Shown here: positions 19,006 to 28,202 of the stretch, one piece after another
How positions within the stretch are numbered: position 1 is the first letter of the stretch
Layout: the number at the start of each line of letters is the position of its first letter
Origin: Ralstonia sp. NFACC01
Lineage (GTDB): Bacteria; Pseudomonadota; Gammaproteobacteria; Burkholderiales; Burkholderiaceae
Length of the DNA stretch: 64,000 nucleotides
Direction of reading: 5' to 3'
NCBI RefSeq assembly: GCF_900115545.1
Contig: NZ_FOWV01000004.1
Coordinates: 480,542-544,541, forward strand
Translations under genes and position numbers: made by a program
Notes under the pieces: model-generated
The model's database searches: none
Seen by the model: the letters and a program-made list of their open reading frames with translations, nothing else
What the model was told of the DNA's origin: nothing

Positions 19006-20310
19006 TCAGGCCAACGCCAGCGCCTGATCCAGATCGGCCAGCAGATCATCGATATGCTCGATGCCGATGGATAGCCGGATCGTCTCCTGCCGCACGCCAG
19101 CCTTGGCGAGTTCAGTCTCTGAAAGCTGGCGATGCGTGGTCGATGCCGGATGCGTGGCCAGCGACTTCGCGTCGCCAATGTTCACCAGCCGCGTGAACAA
19201 CTGCAGCGCGTCCTGAAAACGCGCCCCAGCAGCGAAACCGCCCTTCACGCCAAACGTAAGCAGCCCCGGGGCCTTGCCTGAAAGGTACTTGCGCACGAGC
19301 GCGTGGTCGGGGTGGTCGTCCAGGCTTGCATGGTTGACCCACTCCACCTTGGCGTGGCCGCGCAGATGCCGGGCGATGTGCGCGGCGTTCTGCGTGATGC
19401 GGTCGATGCGCAGGCCCAGCGTTTCGATGCCCTGCAGGATCAGGAACGCGTTGAACGGCGACAGCGCCGCGCCGGTATTGCGCAGCGGCACCACGCGGGC
19501 GCGGCCAATATACGCCGCGTCGCCCAGGGCTTCCGTATAGACGACGCCGTGGTAGCTCACGTCCGGCTCGTTCAGGCGCTTGAAGCGCGCCTTGTGCTTG
19601 GCCCACGGAAACTTGCCCGAATCGACGATCGCGCCGCCCAGGCTTGTGCCGTGGCCACCCAGATACTTCGTCAGCGAATGCACAACGATGTCGGCGCCGT
19701 GCTCGAAGGGCCGTGTCAGATACGGTGTCGGCACGGTGTTGTCGACAATGAGCGGCACGCCGTGGCGGTGCGCGATCTCGGCCAGCGCGGCAATGTCGGT
19801 GATGTTGCCTAGCGGGTTGCCGACCGTCTCGGCAAAGATGGCCTTGGTGCGGTCGTCGATCAGCGCTTCGAACGATGCAGGGTCACGCGGGTCGGCAAAG
19901 CGCGTGGTGATACCCGACTGCGGCAGCGTGTGCGCAAACAGGTTGTAGGTGCCGCCGTACAGCGTGCTGGCCGAGACGATGTTGTCGCCTGCTTCCGCAA
20001 TCGTCTGGATCGCATATGTCACGGCCGCCTGCCCCGACGCCAGCGCAAGCGCCCCGATGCCGCCTTCAAGCGCGGCAATGCGCTTCTCCAGCACATCGTT
20101 GGTCGGGTTCGTGATGCGCGAGTAGATGTTGCCCGGCACCTTCAGGTCGAACAGATCGGCGCCGTGCTGTGTGTCGTCAAACGCAAATGCAACGGTCTGG
20201 TAGATCGGCACGGCCACCGCGCGGGTGGTTGGGTCGGCGCTGTAGCCGCCATGGACAGCCACGGTGTCGGGTTTCCAGGCGGGGGCGGTGCTCAAGGACG
20301 GCTGCGTCAT
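19006..20310 (-). CDS. metY: O-acetylhomoserine aminocarboxypropyltransferase (sulfhydrylase)
   Basis: A 434-residue PLP enzyme of the Cys/Met metabolism family. The PLP lysine lies in VHSLTKYLGGHG, and the N-terminus has the AVHGGYSADPTTRAVAVPIYQT pattern of MetY. It makes homocysteine from O-acetylhomoserine and sulfide in methionine synthesis (cytosol). The start is ATG 20310 with GGAG 8 nt upstream; the 61-residue extension to 20493 is rejected. The gene is alone on its strand. The upstream region shared with the LysR gene holds three ATGCGG repeats. I saw no recognisable SAM riboswitch. Confidence 0.92.
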   Translation of the reverse strand: MTQPSLSTAPAWKPDTVAVHGGYSADPTTRAVAVPIYQTVAFAFDDTQHGADLFDLKVPGNIYSRITNPTNDVLEKRIAALEGGIGALALASGQAAVTYAIQTIAEAGDNIVSASTLYGGTYNLFAHTLPQSGITTRFADPRDPASFEALIDDRTKAIFAETVGNPLGNITDIAALAEIAHRHGVPLIVDNTVPTPYLTRPFEHGADIVVHSLTKYLGGHGTSLGGAIVDSGKFPWAKHKARFKRLNEPDVSYHGVVYTEALGDAAYIGRARVVPLRNTGAALSPFNAFLILQGIETLGLRIDRITQNAAHIARHLRGHAKVEWVNHASLDDHPDHALVRKYLSGKAPGLLTFGVKGGFAAGARFQDALQLFTRLVNIGDAKSLATHPASTTHRQLSETELAKAGVRQETIRLSIGIEHIDDLLADLDQALALA

Positions 20311-20406
20311 GGTGCGTCTCCGGAAGGTTGGTCCGGCGAGCATAGGGTCAGCCCTGCGGTTGGGGGAACGACCGTTTTTGTCTTTGGTTATGCGTGAAAC
20401 GGCACG

Positions 20407-20442
20407 ATGCGGAGGCCGCATGCGGTCATGCGGATATCGCAT
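20407..20442. promoter_or_regulatory. ATGCGG repeat cluster between metY and a LysR gene
   Basis: ATGCGG occurs at 20407, 20420 and 20428, interleaved with inverse copies (CCGCAT at 20416-20421, CGCAT at 20438). It is a plausible multi-half-site operator in the 212-bp divergent region. Whether it serves metY or the LysR gene is unknown. Confidence 0.4.
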
Positions 20443-20522
20443 ACCTAGGGTAAACACGTGCCACCTGGCGTGAGCCGAACGGATAGCCTCCACAGCATTG
20501 AACGCACCGCGCCGGAGGGGAC

Positions 20523-21422
20523 ATGGAAGTCAAATGGATTGAGGACTTTATTGCCCTCACGCAGCACCAGAGCTTTTCGCGGGCAGCGGAAATCCGCAAT
20601 GTCACCCAGTCCGGCTTCAGCCGGCGTATCCAGGCGCTTGAGCAGTGGGTGGGCGCCGAGCTGGTGGATCGCAGCACCTATCCGCCCACATTGACAGCAG
20701 CCGGGCGCCTGTTTGAAGAGGCCGCCGATGACGTGCTGAGCAAGCTGATCGACACACGCGCCATCATTCGCTCCGAGCACCGCATGCCCGGGCCGGGGCT
20801 GCAGATTGCAGCGGGTCACACCATCTCATTGAACTGCCTGCCCACCTGGTTGGCGACGGTCGGCAAGCACATCGGCAACCTGCGCGCTCGCATTATTCCG
20901 GGCAATGTGCACGACTCGGTGCTCATGTTGGTCAACGGCACCTGCGACCTGATGTTCGCGTACGACCACCCCAACCTGCCGCTGCATCTTGACCCGATCA
21001 AGTACCCCAGCCTGACGGTCGGGCGCGACACCTTCATGCCGGTCAGCAAGCCCAACGCGCGGCTAGGGCCGATGCACCGCCTGCCCGGCACGGCCAACCG
21101 GCCCCTGCCGCTCATCTCTTACACCCCCACGAGCTATTTCGGCCGTTGCCTGGCGCTGCTGTTGAGCCAGGCCGATGCGCAACCGTTCCTGCGGCTCGAC
21201 TATGAATCCGACATGGCCGAAATGCTCAAGAAGATGCTTCTCGCCGGTGAAGGCATTGCCTGGCTGCCAAAGAGTTCGATCGAGGCGGAGCTTGCCGCCG
21301 GCGTATTGGTGCCGGCCGGCGGGTCAACGTGGTCGCTTGATCTGGACCTGCGTGTGTATCGCAACCAGTACACGCGCAACGAGCTGCTGGAAAAACTCTG
21401 GCGCCATCTGAGCCTGCCCTGA
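20523..21422 (+). CDS. LysR-family regulator, HypT/YjiE-like
   Basis: A 299-residue regulator. The N-terminus (KWIEDFIALTQHQSFSRAAEI, then QSGFSRRIQALEQWVGAELVDR) closely resembles the HypT/YjiE (QseD) subgroup rather than standard LysR proteins, where Q-P-A-L-S replaces Q-S-G-F-S. HypT of E. coli responds to hypochlorite through methionine oxidation; whether that holds here is unknown. In several proteobacteria such regulators adjoin amino-acid or dicarboxylate genes. Here it lies 208 bp upstream of the aspartate operon on the same strand, making that operon the likely target. It starts at ATG 20523. Confidence 0.88.
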   Translation: MEVKWIEDFIALTQHQSFSRAAEIRNVTQSGFSRRIQALEQWVGAELVDRSTYPPTLTAAGRLFEEAADDVLSKLIDTRAIIRSEHRMPGPGLQIAAGHTISLNCLPTWLATVGKHIGNLRARIIPGNVHDSVLMLVNGTCDLMFAYDHPNLPLHLDPIKYPSLTVGRDTFMPVSKPNARLGPMHRLPGTANRPLPLISYTPTSYFGRCLALLLSQADAQPFLRLDYESDMAEMLKKMLLAGEGIAWLPKSSIEAELAAGVLVPAGGSTWSLDLDLRVYRNQYTRNELLEKLWRHLSLP

Positions 21423-21630
21423 ACCTGCATCGGCAGGCCGTTTGCTCGTTTACCCGAACTATGCGGCGCTCGCATGAGCCCTTGCGGGAGCCGCATCACG
21501 ACGCACGCTGCCGTTCCTACACTCCGTCCACGCAATGAAAGCCGAGCCGAATAACCGGCCGGCGTCGTGCGAAAGGCCACGGATTCGGTGTTCTCCGATT
21601 CCGGCAAGAGACCTCACTGGACGGAGCACC

Positions 21631-22938
21631 ATGAAAAAGAATCGCCTTACCGCAACTATCCTGGCAGGCATGCTGCTAGGCATCGCCGTGGGCTATGCGT
21701 GCCACAAGCTCGCACCCGACGCCAATGCCGCCAAAGCCATCGCCGGCTATTTCTCCATCATCACGGACATCTTCCTGCGGCTGATCAAGATGATCATCGC
21801 GCCGCTGGTGCTCGCCACGCTGGTCTCGGGCCTGGCCGGCATGGAGGGCACGCAGGCCGTGCGGCGCATCGGCTTGCGCTCCATCGCGTGGTTTCTTTGC
21901 GCGTCGTTGATCTCGCTGGCGCTGGGGCTTGTGCTGGCCAACGTGCTGCAGCCGGGGGCGGGTCTGAACATGACGCCCAACGCCGCTGATGTTGCCACCG
22001 GCCTGAACACCGCCGGCCTGAACTTCAAGGACTTCATCACCCACGCGTTCCCCACCAGCGTGCTGGATGCCATGGCACGCAACGACATCCTGCAGATCCT
22101 GGTGTTCTCGGTGTTCTTTGGCGTGGTGCTGGGCGTGCTCAAGGGCGATGAACGTATCGCGCCGCTGTCGCGCACCATCGATGCCCTCGTGCCGGCCATG
22201 CTCAAGCTGACCGACTACGTCATGGCGCTGGCGCCCATCGGCGTGTTCGGCGCCATTGCCTCGGCGATTACGCTGCATGGGCTCGATGTGCTGACGACAT
22301 ACGGCAAGCTGGTCGGCAGCTTCTATCTGGGCCTGGCGCTGCTGCTGTCCATCCTGATCGGCATCGGCCACATCTTCCTGGGGCGCCAGACGTGGGCGTT
22401 GCTCAAGGCGATTCGCGAGCCGGCCATGCTGGCGTTCTCTACCGCCAGCAGCGAAGCCGCCTACCCGCGCCTGACCGAAAAGCTCGAAGCCTTTGGCGTC
22501 GACAAGAAGGTCGTCGGTTTCACGCTGCCGCTGGGCTACGCGTTCAATCTGGATGGCTCGATGATGTACCAGGCGTTTGCGGCGCTCTTCATCGCGCAGG
22601 CGTTCGGCATCGAGATGCCGCTGTCGCAGCAGATCCTGATGCTGCTGGTGCTGATGATCAGCAGCAAGGGCATGGCTGGCGTGGCGCGCGGTTCGGTGGT
22701 GGTGGTGGCAGCGGTGGCGCCGATGTTCCATCTGCCGCCCTCGGGCGTGGTGCTGATCCTGGCCATCGACCAGATCCTGGACATGGGCCGCACGGCCACC
22801 AACGTGGTCGGCAACAGCATCGCCACCACGGCCATCGCCAAGTGGGAAGCGCGCCGGGCCGCGCGTGAGCAAACGTCAGGTTTCGACGGCCTCTCCAACA
22901 TTTCGGGCGTTTTTGGCATTCCGGGCGAAGTGAAATGA
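21631..22938 (+). CDS. dicarboxylate/amino acid:cation symporter (DAACS, DctA/GltP type)
   Basis: A 435-residue membrane protein. DAACS hallmarks include DIFLRLIKMIIAPLVLATLVSG, the serine-rich AFSTASSEAAYPRL re-entrant loop, GYAFNLDGSMMYQ and DQILDMGRTATNVVGNS. Such symporters import C4-dicarboxylates, aspartate or glutamate with Na+ or H+. The start is ATG 21631 (GGAG 6 nt upstream). Its stop overlaps the start of the racemase gene by 4 bp, and that gene overlaps aspartase in the same way. Aspartate (either enantiomer) or a C4-dicarboxylate is therefore the likely cargo. Confidence 0.92.
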   Translation: MKKNRLTATILAGMLLGIAVGYACHKLAPDANAAKAIAGYFSIITDIFLRLIKMIIAPLVLATLVSGLAGMEGTQAVRRIGLRSIAWFLCASLISLALGLVLANVLQPGAGLNMTPNAADVATGLNTAGLNFKDFITHAFPTSVLDAMARNDILQILVFSVFFGVVLGVLKGDERIAPLSRTIDALVPAMLKLTDYVMALAPIGVFGAIASAITLHGLDVLTTYGKLVGSFYLGLALLLSILIGIGHIFLGRQTWALLKAIREPAMLAFSTASSEAAYPRLTEKLEAFGVDKKVVGFTLPLGYAFNLDGSMMYQAFAALFIAQAFGIEMPLSQQILMLLVLMISSKGMAGVARGSVVVVAAVAPMFHLPPSGVVLILAIDQILDMGRTATNVVGNSIATTAIAKWEARRAAREQTSGFDGLSNISGVFGIPGEVK

Positions 22939-24416
22939 CAACACCGCATGCGCGTCGCTCGCTGGGCGTGATTGGTGGGCTGGGGGCACTGGCCAGCGCA
23001 GACGTGTTCTTCAAGCTGATCCAGTCCACCCCGGCCAGCACCGATGCCGAGCATCTCGACATCGTGTTCGAGCAGCATCCGTTTTCTCAGGCAGGCCACT
23101 CGACGGCAGCCACCACGGAGCGCAAGCTCTACATCTTCGATCTGATCCGCGACTTCCAGCGGCGCGGCATCGGGGCAGTGGTGCTGCCCTGCTTTTTGAG
23201 CCACACCTTCATTGACGAGCTGACCGCCAATTCTCCGTTGCCGATCGTCGACATGATGGCGGGGCTGCGTAGCCACGTGCGGCGCAAGTTTCCGGCCGCG
23301 CGCCGCATCGGCGTGCTCGCTTCTGACACCACGCGCAACAAGCGTCTGTTCGAGCGCTACTTCAATGCGCCCGAGTTCGACGTCGTCCACCCGCGCGTTG
23401 AGGGCATCGACCATGTGACCGAAGCGGTGTACGCCCCCGACGGGATCAAGAGCGGCAACCTGCGCGGGCGCCCCATCGATCTGTTGCGCGACGCCTGCGC
23501 GGATCTCGTCGACCAGGGTGTCGACGTGATCCTGCCGGGGCTGACCGAGATCGCCCTGGTGCTCGACGAGCTTGGGCCCCTTGGCGTGCCCATCGTCGAT
23601 TCCAACCTGGCCTACGCGCAGTACGTGGTGTCGGGGCAACACGATGCGCCCGGCAAGCTGTTCAAGGTGGGTGTGGTGGGCGGCGTGGGGCCCGCAGCCA
23701 CGGTCGACTTCATGCAGAAAATCGTGCGTAACACGCCGGCCACGCGCGATCAGGACCACATCAAGCTGCTGGTCGAGCAAAACCCGCAGATTCCCGACCG
23801 CACCGAAAACCTCATCGGTGAAGGGCCGGACCCGACCATCTCGCTATACGCCACGTGCCGCAAGCTGGAGGCGGGCGACGCCGACATCATCGCCATTCCG
23901 TGCAACACGGCACATGCGTACGTTGAGCGCGTACAGCCGTATCTCAGCATCCCGATCGTCAACATGCTGACCGTAACGGCCGAGCATATCCGCCGCACGC
24001 TTCCGGCCTTGTGCAAGGTCGGCCTGCTGGCGACCTCCGGCACGGTCGCAAGCGGTGTGTACCGCAAGGCGCTGGAGGCGGCGGGCCTTGAGCAAGTGGT
24101 GCCCAGTACCGAGCAGCAAGCCCGTGTGATGAACGCCATCTACGGCCCGCAGGGCGTGAAAGCGGGCTTCACCGCAGGCGCCTGCATTGACGATCTGATG
24201 GCCGCCATTGACGAGTTGGCAGCGCGCGGCGTCGAGGCGGTGATTCTCGGCTGTACGGAACTGCCGCTGCTGCTGCCGCACGCCAGCGTCAACACATCTG
24301 AAGGCCGGCTCGTCACGCTGATCGACCCGACCGATGTTCTGGCGCGGCACTGCGTTGCGCGCGCCCTCGCCCACCCTTCTCCATCGCATTCCAACGCTTC
24401 ATTACAAACGACATGA
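22935..24416 (+). CDS. fused double aspartate/glutamate racemase-family protein
   Basis: A 493-residue protein made of two consecutive Asp/Glu racemase domains (~1-235 and ~242-480); family members are normally ~230 residues and use two catalytic cysteines. The C-terminal domain has both, in AIPCNTAH (Cys323) and ILGCTELP (Cys440). The N-terminal domain keeps the first (VLPCFLSH, Cys86) but has PGLTE where GCTE is expected (Leu203), so it probably cannot racemise. The gene overlaps its neighbours by 4 bp on both sides (symporter and aspartase). It is therefore likely to convert D-aspartate to L-aspartate for deamination. The role of the first domain (regulatory or structural) is inference. 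Confidence 0.88.
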   Translation: MTTPHARRSLGVIGGLGALASADVFFKLIQSTPASTDAEHLDIVFEQHPFSQAGHSTAATTERKLYIFDLIRDFQRRGIGAVVLPCFLSHTFIDELTANSPLPIVDMMAGLRSHVRRKFPAARRIGVLASDTTRNKRLFERYFNAPEFDVVHPRVEGIDHVTEAVYAPDGIKSGNLRGRPIDLLRDACADLVDQGVDVILPGLTEIALVLDELGPLGVPIVDSNLAYAQYVVSGQHDAPGKLFKVGVVGGVGPAATVDFMQKIVRNTPATRDQDHIKLLVEQNPQIPDRTENLIGEGPDPTISLYATCRKLEAGDADIIAIPCNTAHAYVERVQPYLSIPIVNMLTVTAEHIRRTLPALCKVGLLATSGTVASGVYRKALEAAGLEQVVPSTEQQARVMNAIYGPQGVKAGFTAGACIDDLMAAIDELAARGVEAVILGCTELPLLLPHASVNTSEGRLVTLIDPTDVLARHCVARALAHPSPSHSNASLQTT

Positions 24417-25828
24417 CCCACCGTATCGAACACGACCTGCTCGGCGACCGCGAAATCCCCAGCGATGCCTATTACGGCGTCCACACGCTGCGCGCGCTGG
24501 AGAACTTTCCGATTACCGGCACCCCCATTTCTGTCTATCCGCAATTGCTCAACGCACTGGCCAGCGTGAAGGCTGCAGCAGCGCTGGCCAACCATGAGCT
24601 GGGGCTGCTGGACAGCCTGCATGCCAACGCGATCGTGCACGCATGCGAGCGTGTGCGGGCGGGCGAAGCACACGCGCATTTCGTCGTCGATGTCATCCAG
24701 GGTGGCGCAGGCACGTCCACCAACATGAACGCCAATGAGGTCATTGCCAACCTGGCGCTGGAATCTCTTGGTCACGCGCGCGGCGATTACCAGCACCTGC
24801 ACCCGAACGAACACGTCAACCTGAGCCAGAGCACGAACGACGTCTATCCGACCGCGCTGCGGATAGCCGCGCACGAGGGCGTCCTGGCCCTGATCGAGGC
24901 CATGGGCGTGTTGCGGCAAGCGTTCGAGCGCAAAGCCGAAGCATTCCGCGGTGTGCTCAAGATGGGCCGCACGCAGCTCCAGGACGCCGTGCCGATGACA
25001 CTCGGCCAGGAGTTCAGCGCCTATGCCGTCATGCTGGGCGAAGACCAGGAACGCCTCGCCGAAGCCGCGGCATTGATGCGCGAGATCAACCTGGGTGCCA
25101 CGGCCATCGGCACGGGCATCAACACGCATCCGGACTATGCGGCCGCGGTCTGCCGGCATCTGGCGCGAATCACGGGCATTCCGCTGGTGACTTCGCACAA
25201 CCTGGTGGAGGCCACACAGGATGTGGGCGCGTTCGTTCAGCTCTCGGGCGTGCTCAAGCGGACGGCGGTCAAGCTGTCGAAGACCTGCAACGACCTGCGG
25301 CTGCTCTCCAGCGGCCCGCGCGCGGGGCTGGGCGAGATCAACCTGCCGCCCATGCAAGCGGGGTCGAGCATCATGCCCGGCAAGGTGAACCCGGTGATTC
25401 CGGAAGTCGTCAATCAGATTGCGTTCGAGGTGATCGGCAATGACCTGACCGTCACCTTCGCCGCCGAGGCCGGGCAGCTTCAGCTCAACGCCTTCGAGCC
25501 CATCATTGCGCACAGCCTGTTCAAGAGCGTCTCGCACCTGCGCAACGGGTGCCTGACGCTGGCGGGAAAGTGCGTCGACGGCATTACCGCCAACGAGGCG
25601 CACCTGCGCGCCAATGTGGAGCACTCGATCGGCATCGTCACCGCGCTCAATCCGCACATTGGATATGCGAATGCGACGGCCATTGCGCAGGAGGCGCTCA
25701 TCAGCGGCACCAGCGTGTATCAGCTCGTGCTGGACAAACGCCTGCTCAGCCGCGAGGCGTTGGATGAGATTCTGCAACCGGACATGCTGGCCCAGCCGCG
25801 TGCGGTAACGGCGGCCCGGGCGATTTGA
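24413..25828 (+). CDS. aspA: aspartate ammonia-lyase
   Basis: A 471-residue member of the aspartase/fumarase superfamily. The signature GSSIMPGKVNP is present, with SQSTNDVYPTALR and GRTQLQDAVP segments typical of aspartases. It deaminates L-aspartate to fumarate and ammonia in the cytosol. The start ATG 24413 overlaps the racemase stop by 4 bp, making it the last gene of a coupled import-racemise-deaminate operon. Class II fumarase is the main alternative, but the operon context and close resemblance to aspartase favour this call. Confidence 0.9.
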   Translation: MTHRIEHDLLGDREIPSDAYYGVHTLRALENFPITGTPISVYPQLLNALASVKAAAALANHELGLLDSLHANAIVHACERVRAGEAHAHFVVDVIQGGAGTSTNMNANEVIANLALESLGHARGDYQHLHPNEHVNLSQSTNDVYPTALRIAAHEGVLALIEAMGVLRQAFERKAEAFRGVLKMGRTQLQDAVPMTLGQEFSAYAVMLGEDQERLAEAAALMREINLGATAIGTGINTHPDYAAAVCRHLARITGIPLVTSHNLVEATQDVGAFVQLSGVLKRTAVKLSKTCNDLRLLSSGPRAGLGEINLPPMQAGSSIMPGKVNPVIPEVVNQIAFEVIGNDLTVTFAAEAGQLQLNAFEPIIAHSLFKSVSHLRNGCLTLAGKCVDGITANEAHLRANVEHSIGIVTALNPHIGYANATAIAQEALISGTSVYQLVLDKRLLSREALDEILQPDMLAQPRAVTAARAI

Positions 25829-25862
25829 CCGAACCGAGGCCGCAGAGCCGAAAAGGGATCGG

Positions 25863-26798
25863 TCAACCGAAGCCGTAAAGCTTCACCGGATTGGCGACAA
25901 AGATCATCTGTTGCCAATCCGCACGCCCGATCCACGCGGCAATCGTATCGACCAGTGCGGCATCGTCGGGCTTGTGCGTCTTCTCGGTCGGATGCGGCCA
26001 GTCAGTGCCCCAGAGCATGCGCTCGGGCGCCATGTTGATGAATGTCTTGGCCACGGGCTCTACGTCCGCATAGGCTGGTGCACCTGTCTTGGTATCGACA
26101 TATGGACCGGACAGCGTGATCCACGTGTTTCCCTTGTCGACCAGACGTTGCGCTGTGCGCATGGCGTCGGACTGCATGCCGCCCGGCTGCGGAACGTGTG
26201 CAATGTGGTCGATGACCAGCGGACACGGCAGCGCAAGCAGATGCGGCTCCAGCGCGGGCAGCTTCGCGCCTTGCACGACAAGCTCGATATGCCACCCAAG
26301 TGCGCCGATGCGAGACGCAAGCGGCGCAAGCATGTCGACGGTGGTGGCCCCCGGATAGCTGAGGTTGAAGCGGATGGCCCGCACACCTGCTGCGTGCATT
26401 TCCGCAAGCTGAGCATCGGTCACGGAGGTATCGACCACCGCGACGCCGCGCGCATTGGGCCCGAAACGCCTGAGCGCATCCAACGTGCAGCGGTTGTCCG
26501 TTCCGTACGTCGACGGCGTGACGACCACGTTGCGCTGCACGCCCAGACGCGCCTGCACCTTGCGGTACTGCTCGATGCTCGCGTTGGGCGGTCGCAGCGT
26601 GGTGCCCGGGGCGCTGGGGAATCGGTCATCGTAGATGTGCATGTGGCAATCCACCGCACCGGCCGGCAAGTTGAACGTCGGCGGGTTTCTGCCGCTGGAC
26701 CACAACTCTTCCGCCGCCCCGGAGAGCGCGGGAACGGCCGCCGCCACGGCGCCGGCGCCTGTCATCTGCAGGAACCGTCTTCTATTGAGCGCGTGCAT
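25863..26798 (-). CDS. Tat-exported amidohydrolase, 2-pyrone-4,6-dicarboxylate lactonase (LigI)-like
   Basis: A 311-residue protein of the amidohydrolase-2 family. The N-terminus NRRRFLQMTGAGAVAAAVPAL is a twin-arginine signal. The mature part follows LigI closely: DCHMHIYDD, RNVVVTPSTYGTDNR, GVRAIRFNLSYPG, CPLVIDHIAH and the late WGTDWPHP. LigI opens 2-pyrone-4,6-dicarboxylate in protocatechuate 4,5-cleavage and is normally cytosolic, so an exported version is unusual. The start ATG 26798 lies 2 bp after the upstream MFS stop. It is the last gene of the leftward operon controlled by the divergent IclR gene. The true substrate may be another lactone or pyrone. Confidence 0.85.
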   Translation of the reverse strand: MHALNRRRFLQMTGAGAVAAAVPALSGAAEELWSSGRNPPTFNLPAGAVDCHMHIYDDRFPSAPGTTLRPPNASIEQYRKVQARLGVQRNVVVTPSTYGTDNRCTLDALRRFGPNARGVAVVDTSVTDAQLAEMHAAGVRAIRFNLSYPGATTVDMLAPLASRIGALGWHIELVVQGAKLPALEPHLLALPCPLVIDHIAHVPQPGGMQSDAMRTAQRLVDKGNTWITLSGPYVDTKTGAPAYADVEPVAKTFINMAPERMLWGTDWPHPTEKTHKPDDAALVDTIAAWIGRADWQQMIFVANPVKLYGFG

Positions 26799-26800
26799 CG

Positions 26801-28126
26801 TCAGGCGGTCTCCGTCTTGTTCAGCACCTGCGGCTCGGGCTTCGAGCGGCTCAACAGCAGCAGCGTCATCACGCTCACCAGCGTCAGCAGCGCCAACGGC
26901 ATCAGCGCCAACGCGTAGCTGCCGGTGGCCTGCTTGACCCAACCGTACACGTTCACCATCAGGCCGCCGCCAATGAGGTTGGCAATCGCGTTGATGGTGG
27001 CAAGGCCCGCTGCGGCCGCGCTGTTCGAGAGCATGCCGGAAGCCAGCGCCCAGAATGGCCCTTTGAACGAATACGCACCCACCAGCACCGCGCACAGCAT
27101 CACCATGGTTGGCACGAGAGACCCGCTGAGCGATGTGCCGAACAGGCCGAGGCCGATCAGCAGCATCGGAATGGCGGTGTGCCAGCGGCGTTCCTTCAGA
27201 CGGTCGGACCGGCGGCCCCAGAACACCATCAGCACCGATGCCACTGCGTACGGCACCGAGTTGAGCAGCCCCGTCTGCATGACGGTCAACCCAAACGATT
27301 TGAGGAGTTGCGGCTGCCACACCGACAGCGTGCTGCCGGCGGCCGACGCACACACATCCACCAGGGCGAGACACAGGACGTAGCGATTGCAGAACAGCTT
27401 GGCCAGCGGCATCTGCGCGACTTTCTTCGGCCCGCGCGCTTCACCGGCCAACGTATTCGTGAGCCACTGGCGCTCGTCATTCGATAGCCACTTGGCTTCT
27501 TCCGGCCGATTGGTCAGCAGGCGCAGGCAGGCGATGCCGAGCAGCACCGTCGGAATGCCTTCTAGGATGAACAGCCAATGCCAACCTCGCAGGCCGGCAA
27601 ACCCGTCCATCTGCAGCAGCGCAGCCGAGATGGGCGAGCCGATGAAGCTTGCCGCCGGAATCGCGACCATGAACGTCGCCACAATACGGGCGCGGTGCGT
27701 TGCCGGAATCCAATACGACAGATACAGCAGCACGCCGGGAAAGAACCCGGCCTCCGCCGCACCCAGCAGGAAGCGCAGCGCATAGAACGATGCCGGGCCT
27801 TGCACCAGTGCCGTCGCGGCCGAGATCAGCCCCCACGTGATCATGATCCGCGCAATCCAGATGCGTGCGCCGTAGCGTTGCAGCGCCAGATTGCTCGGTA
27901 CCTCGAAGAAGAAATACGACACAAAGAAGAGGCTGCTGCCAAACCCGAACACGCGGGCCGTCAGCCCGAGGTCATGATTCATCTGCAGAGAGGCCATGCC
28001 TACGTTGCCGCGATCGATGAAAGCCAGCAGGTAGCAGAGCATGAGAAATGGCACGAGCCGCCAGACCACCTTGCGCAGGGTCCGCTGCTCGATCTCGGTG
28101 ACATCGGTACTGCCCGTCACTTGCAT
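26801..28126 (-). CDS. MFS transporter, anion:cation symporter (ACS) family, copy 2
   Basis: A 441-residue protein with 12 predicted transmembrane segments. ACS-family marks are FIDRGNVGMASLQMN in helix 1 and FEVPSNLALQRYGARIWIARIMITWG. This family imports organic acid anions such as glucarate, phthalate, tartrate and 4-hydroxyphenylacetate. It starts at ATG 28126 with AGGAGA upstream. It is close in sequence to the next upstream gene (shared ARIWIARIMITWG), suggesting duplication. The two probably import related acids for the same pathway. Confidence 0.9.
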   Translation of the reverse strand: MQVTGSTDVTEIEQRTLRKVVWRLVPFLMLCYLLAFIDRGNVGMASLQMNHDLGLTARVFGFGSSLFFVSYFFFEVPSNLALQRYGARIWIARIMITWGLISAATALVQGPASFYALRFLLGAAEAGFFPGVLLYLSYWIPATHRARIVATFMVAIPAASFIGSPISAALLQMDGFAGLRGWHWLFILEGIPTVLLGIACLRLLTNRPEEAKWLSNDERQWLTNTLAGEARGPKKVAQMPLAKLFCNRYVLCLALVDVCASAAGSTLSVWQPQLLKSFGLTVMQTGLLNSVPYAVASVLMVFWGRRSDRLKERRWHTAIPMLLIGLGLFGTSLSGSLVPTMVMLCAVLVGAYSFKGPFWALASGMLSNSAAAAGLATINAIANLIGGGLMVNVYGWVKQATGSYALALMPLALLTLVSVMTLLLLSRSKPEPQVLNKTETA

Positions 28127-28202
28127 GTTTGTCTCCTGGCGCCGTCGTGTGCTGCGCGGCGCTGTTTGAACATCTAGGAAGAAAGGTACTGCGATCGCGC
28201 GA

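Noticed and set aside
20311..20522. Possible SAM riboswitch upstream of metY
   Set aside because: I could not fit any SAM-riboswitch consensus; only the ATGCGG repeats stand out. A covariance-model search would settle it.
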